From positions 1 to 64,000 of the forward strand of contig NZ_WJOK01000013.1 of the NCBI RefSeq assembly GCF_009649785.1: 64,000 bases of DNA. Direction: 5' to 3'. Position 1 is the stretch's first letter, and every line of letters starts with the position of its first letter. The position numbers and the translations under genes are program-made. Shown one piece after another: positions 63,858 through 64,000 of this stretch. Source of the DNA: Agrobacterium tumefaciens. Lineage in GTDB: Bacteria; Pseudomonadota; Alphaproteobacteria; Rhizobiales; Rhizobiaceae. Under the pieces are notes generated by a model, which was not told the DNA's origin, did not search any database, and was given only the letters and a program-made list of their open reading frames with translations.

Positions 63858-63869
63858 ACCTGGTTCCGA

Positions 63870-64000
<131 letters not shown>

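Overview
The window reads as a stretch of core chromosome from an alphaproteobacterium of the Rhizobiaceae, most likely Agrobacterium (tumefaciens/fabrum group). Grounds: a bacterial phosphatidylcholine synthase (pcs), a suf operon in the order sufS2-B-C-D-S1-X-A, DUF982 and IalB-family proteins, a GT21 processive glycolipid glycosyltransferase, a GC-rich gene-dense layout, and intergenic palindromes of the kind common in Rhizobiales. The genus call is inference from protein resemblance and gene order. I see no prophage, insertion sequence, integrase or CRISPR array.

Layout. 1-410 holds a candidate small RNA with promoter and terminator. 410-5314 (minus) carries a Nudix hydrolase, an RhlE-type DEAD-box helicase, an M23 envelope peptidase, a DUF455 ferritin-like protein and a Bcp peroxiredoxin. 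5433-8816 is a large AsmA/YhdP-like envelope protein. 8862-12138 has tyrS, anmK and an alpha/beta hydrolase. 12194-19465 is the iron-sulfur assembly operon, headed by a promoter that overlaps an RirA-type IRO box and an Irr-type ICE. 19487-23061 (minus) is a MacAB-like efflux operon. 23298-25038 has a 51-aa membrane protein, a DUF429 protein, tRNA-Arg(TCT), an NDUFS4-like complex I subunit and tRNA-Pro(TGG). 25093-26338 is a GT21 glycosyltransferase behind a PHO-box-like promoter. 26563-26704 is a strong candidate trans-acting sRNA. 26819-33232 holds small or stress-type genes (DUF982, BON-like, DUF192, double cold-shock domain, glyoxalase, M15-like lipoprotein, GT25, flavin-binding protein, DUF1003). 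33543-37807 has tRNA-Lys(TTT), ccdA, an AEC transporter, a UbiH-type hydroxylase and pcs. 38008-43658 is a BMP-family (nucleoside-type) ABC importer plus a FadR-type regulator. 43865-48439 is glmU, glmS, a GNAT acetyltransferase and DUF502. 48443-49080 is a vapBC-type module. 49135-55525 has recG, sdhE and mfd. 55546-55728 is a RIME-like mosaic palindrome. 55899-62299 has envelope and secreted proteins, two EamA exporters, FrnE/DsbA, a peptide-binding protein, IalB and hspQ. 62386-64000 is glnA and the 3' end of glnB (minus).

How it fits together. Much of the content serves the cell envelope: amino-sugar supply (glmU, glmS), peptidoglycan recycling and remodelling (anmK, M23, M15-like), lipid identity (pcs, GT21), AsmA-like lipid traffic and lipoproteins. 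A second theme is Fe-S supply and redox (suf, ccdA, sdhE, UbiH, the complex I subunit, Bcp, glyoxalase). The most interesting material is non-coding: the PHO-box promoter of the glycolipid glycosyltransferase, the sRNA that shows CCTCCC in a loop, the composite iron promoter of suf, structured gaps inside the suf operon, a terminator-like hairpin between glnB and glnA, and palindromic repeats, one of which lends its arm to a Shine-Dalgarno sequence. No wholly new multi-gene system is evident.
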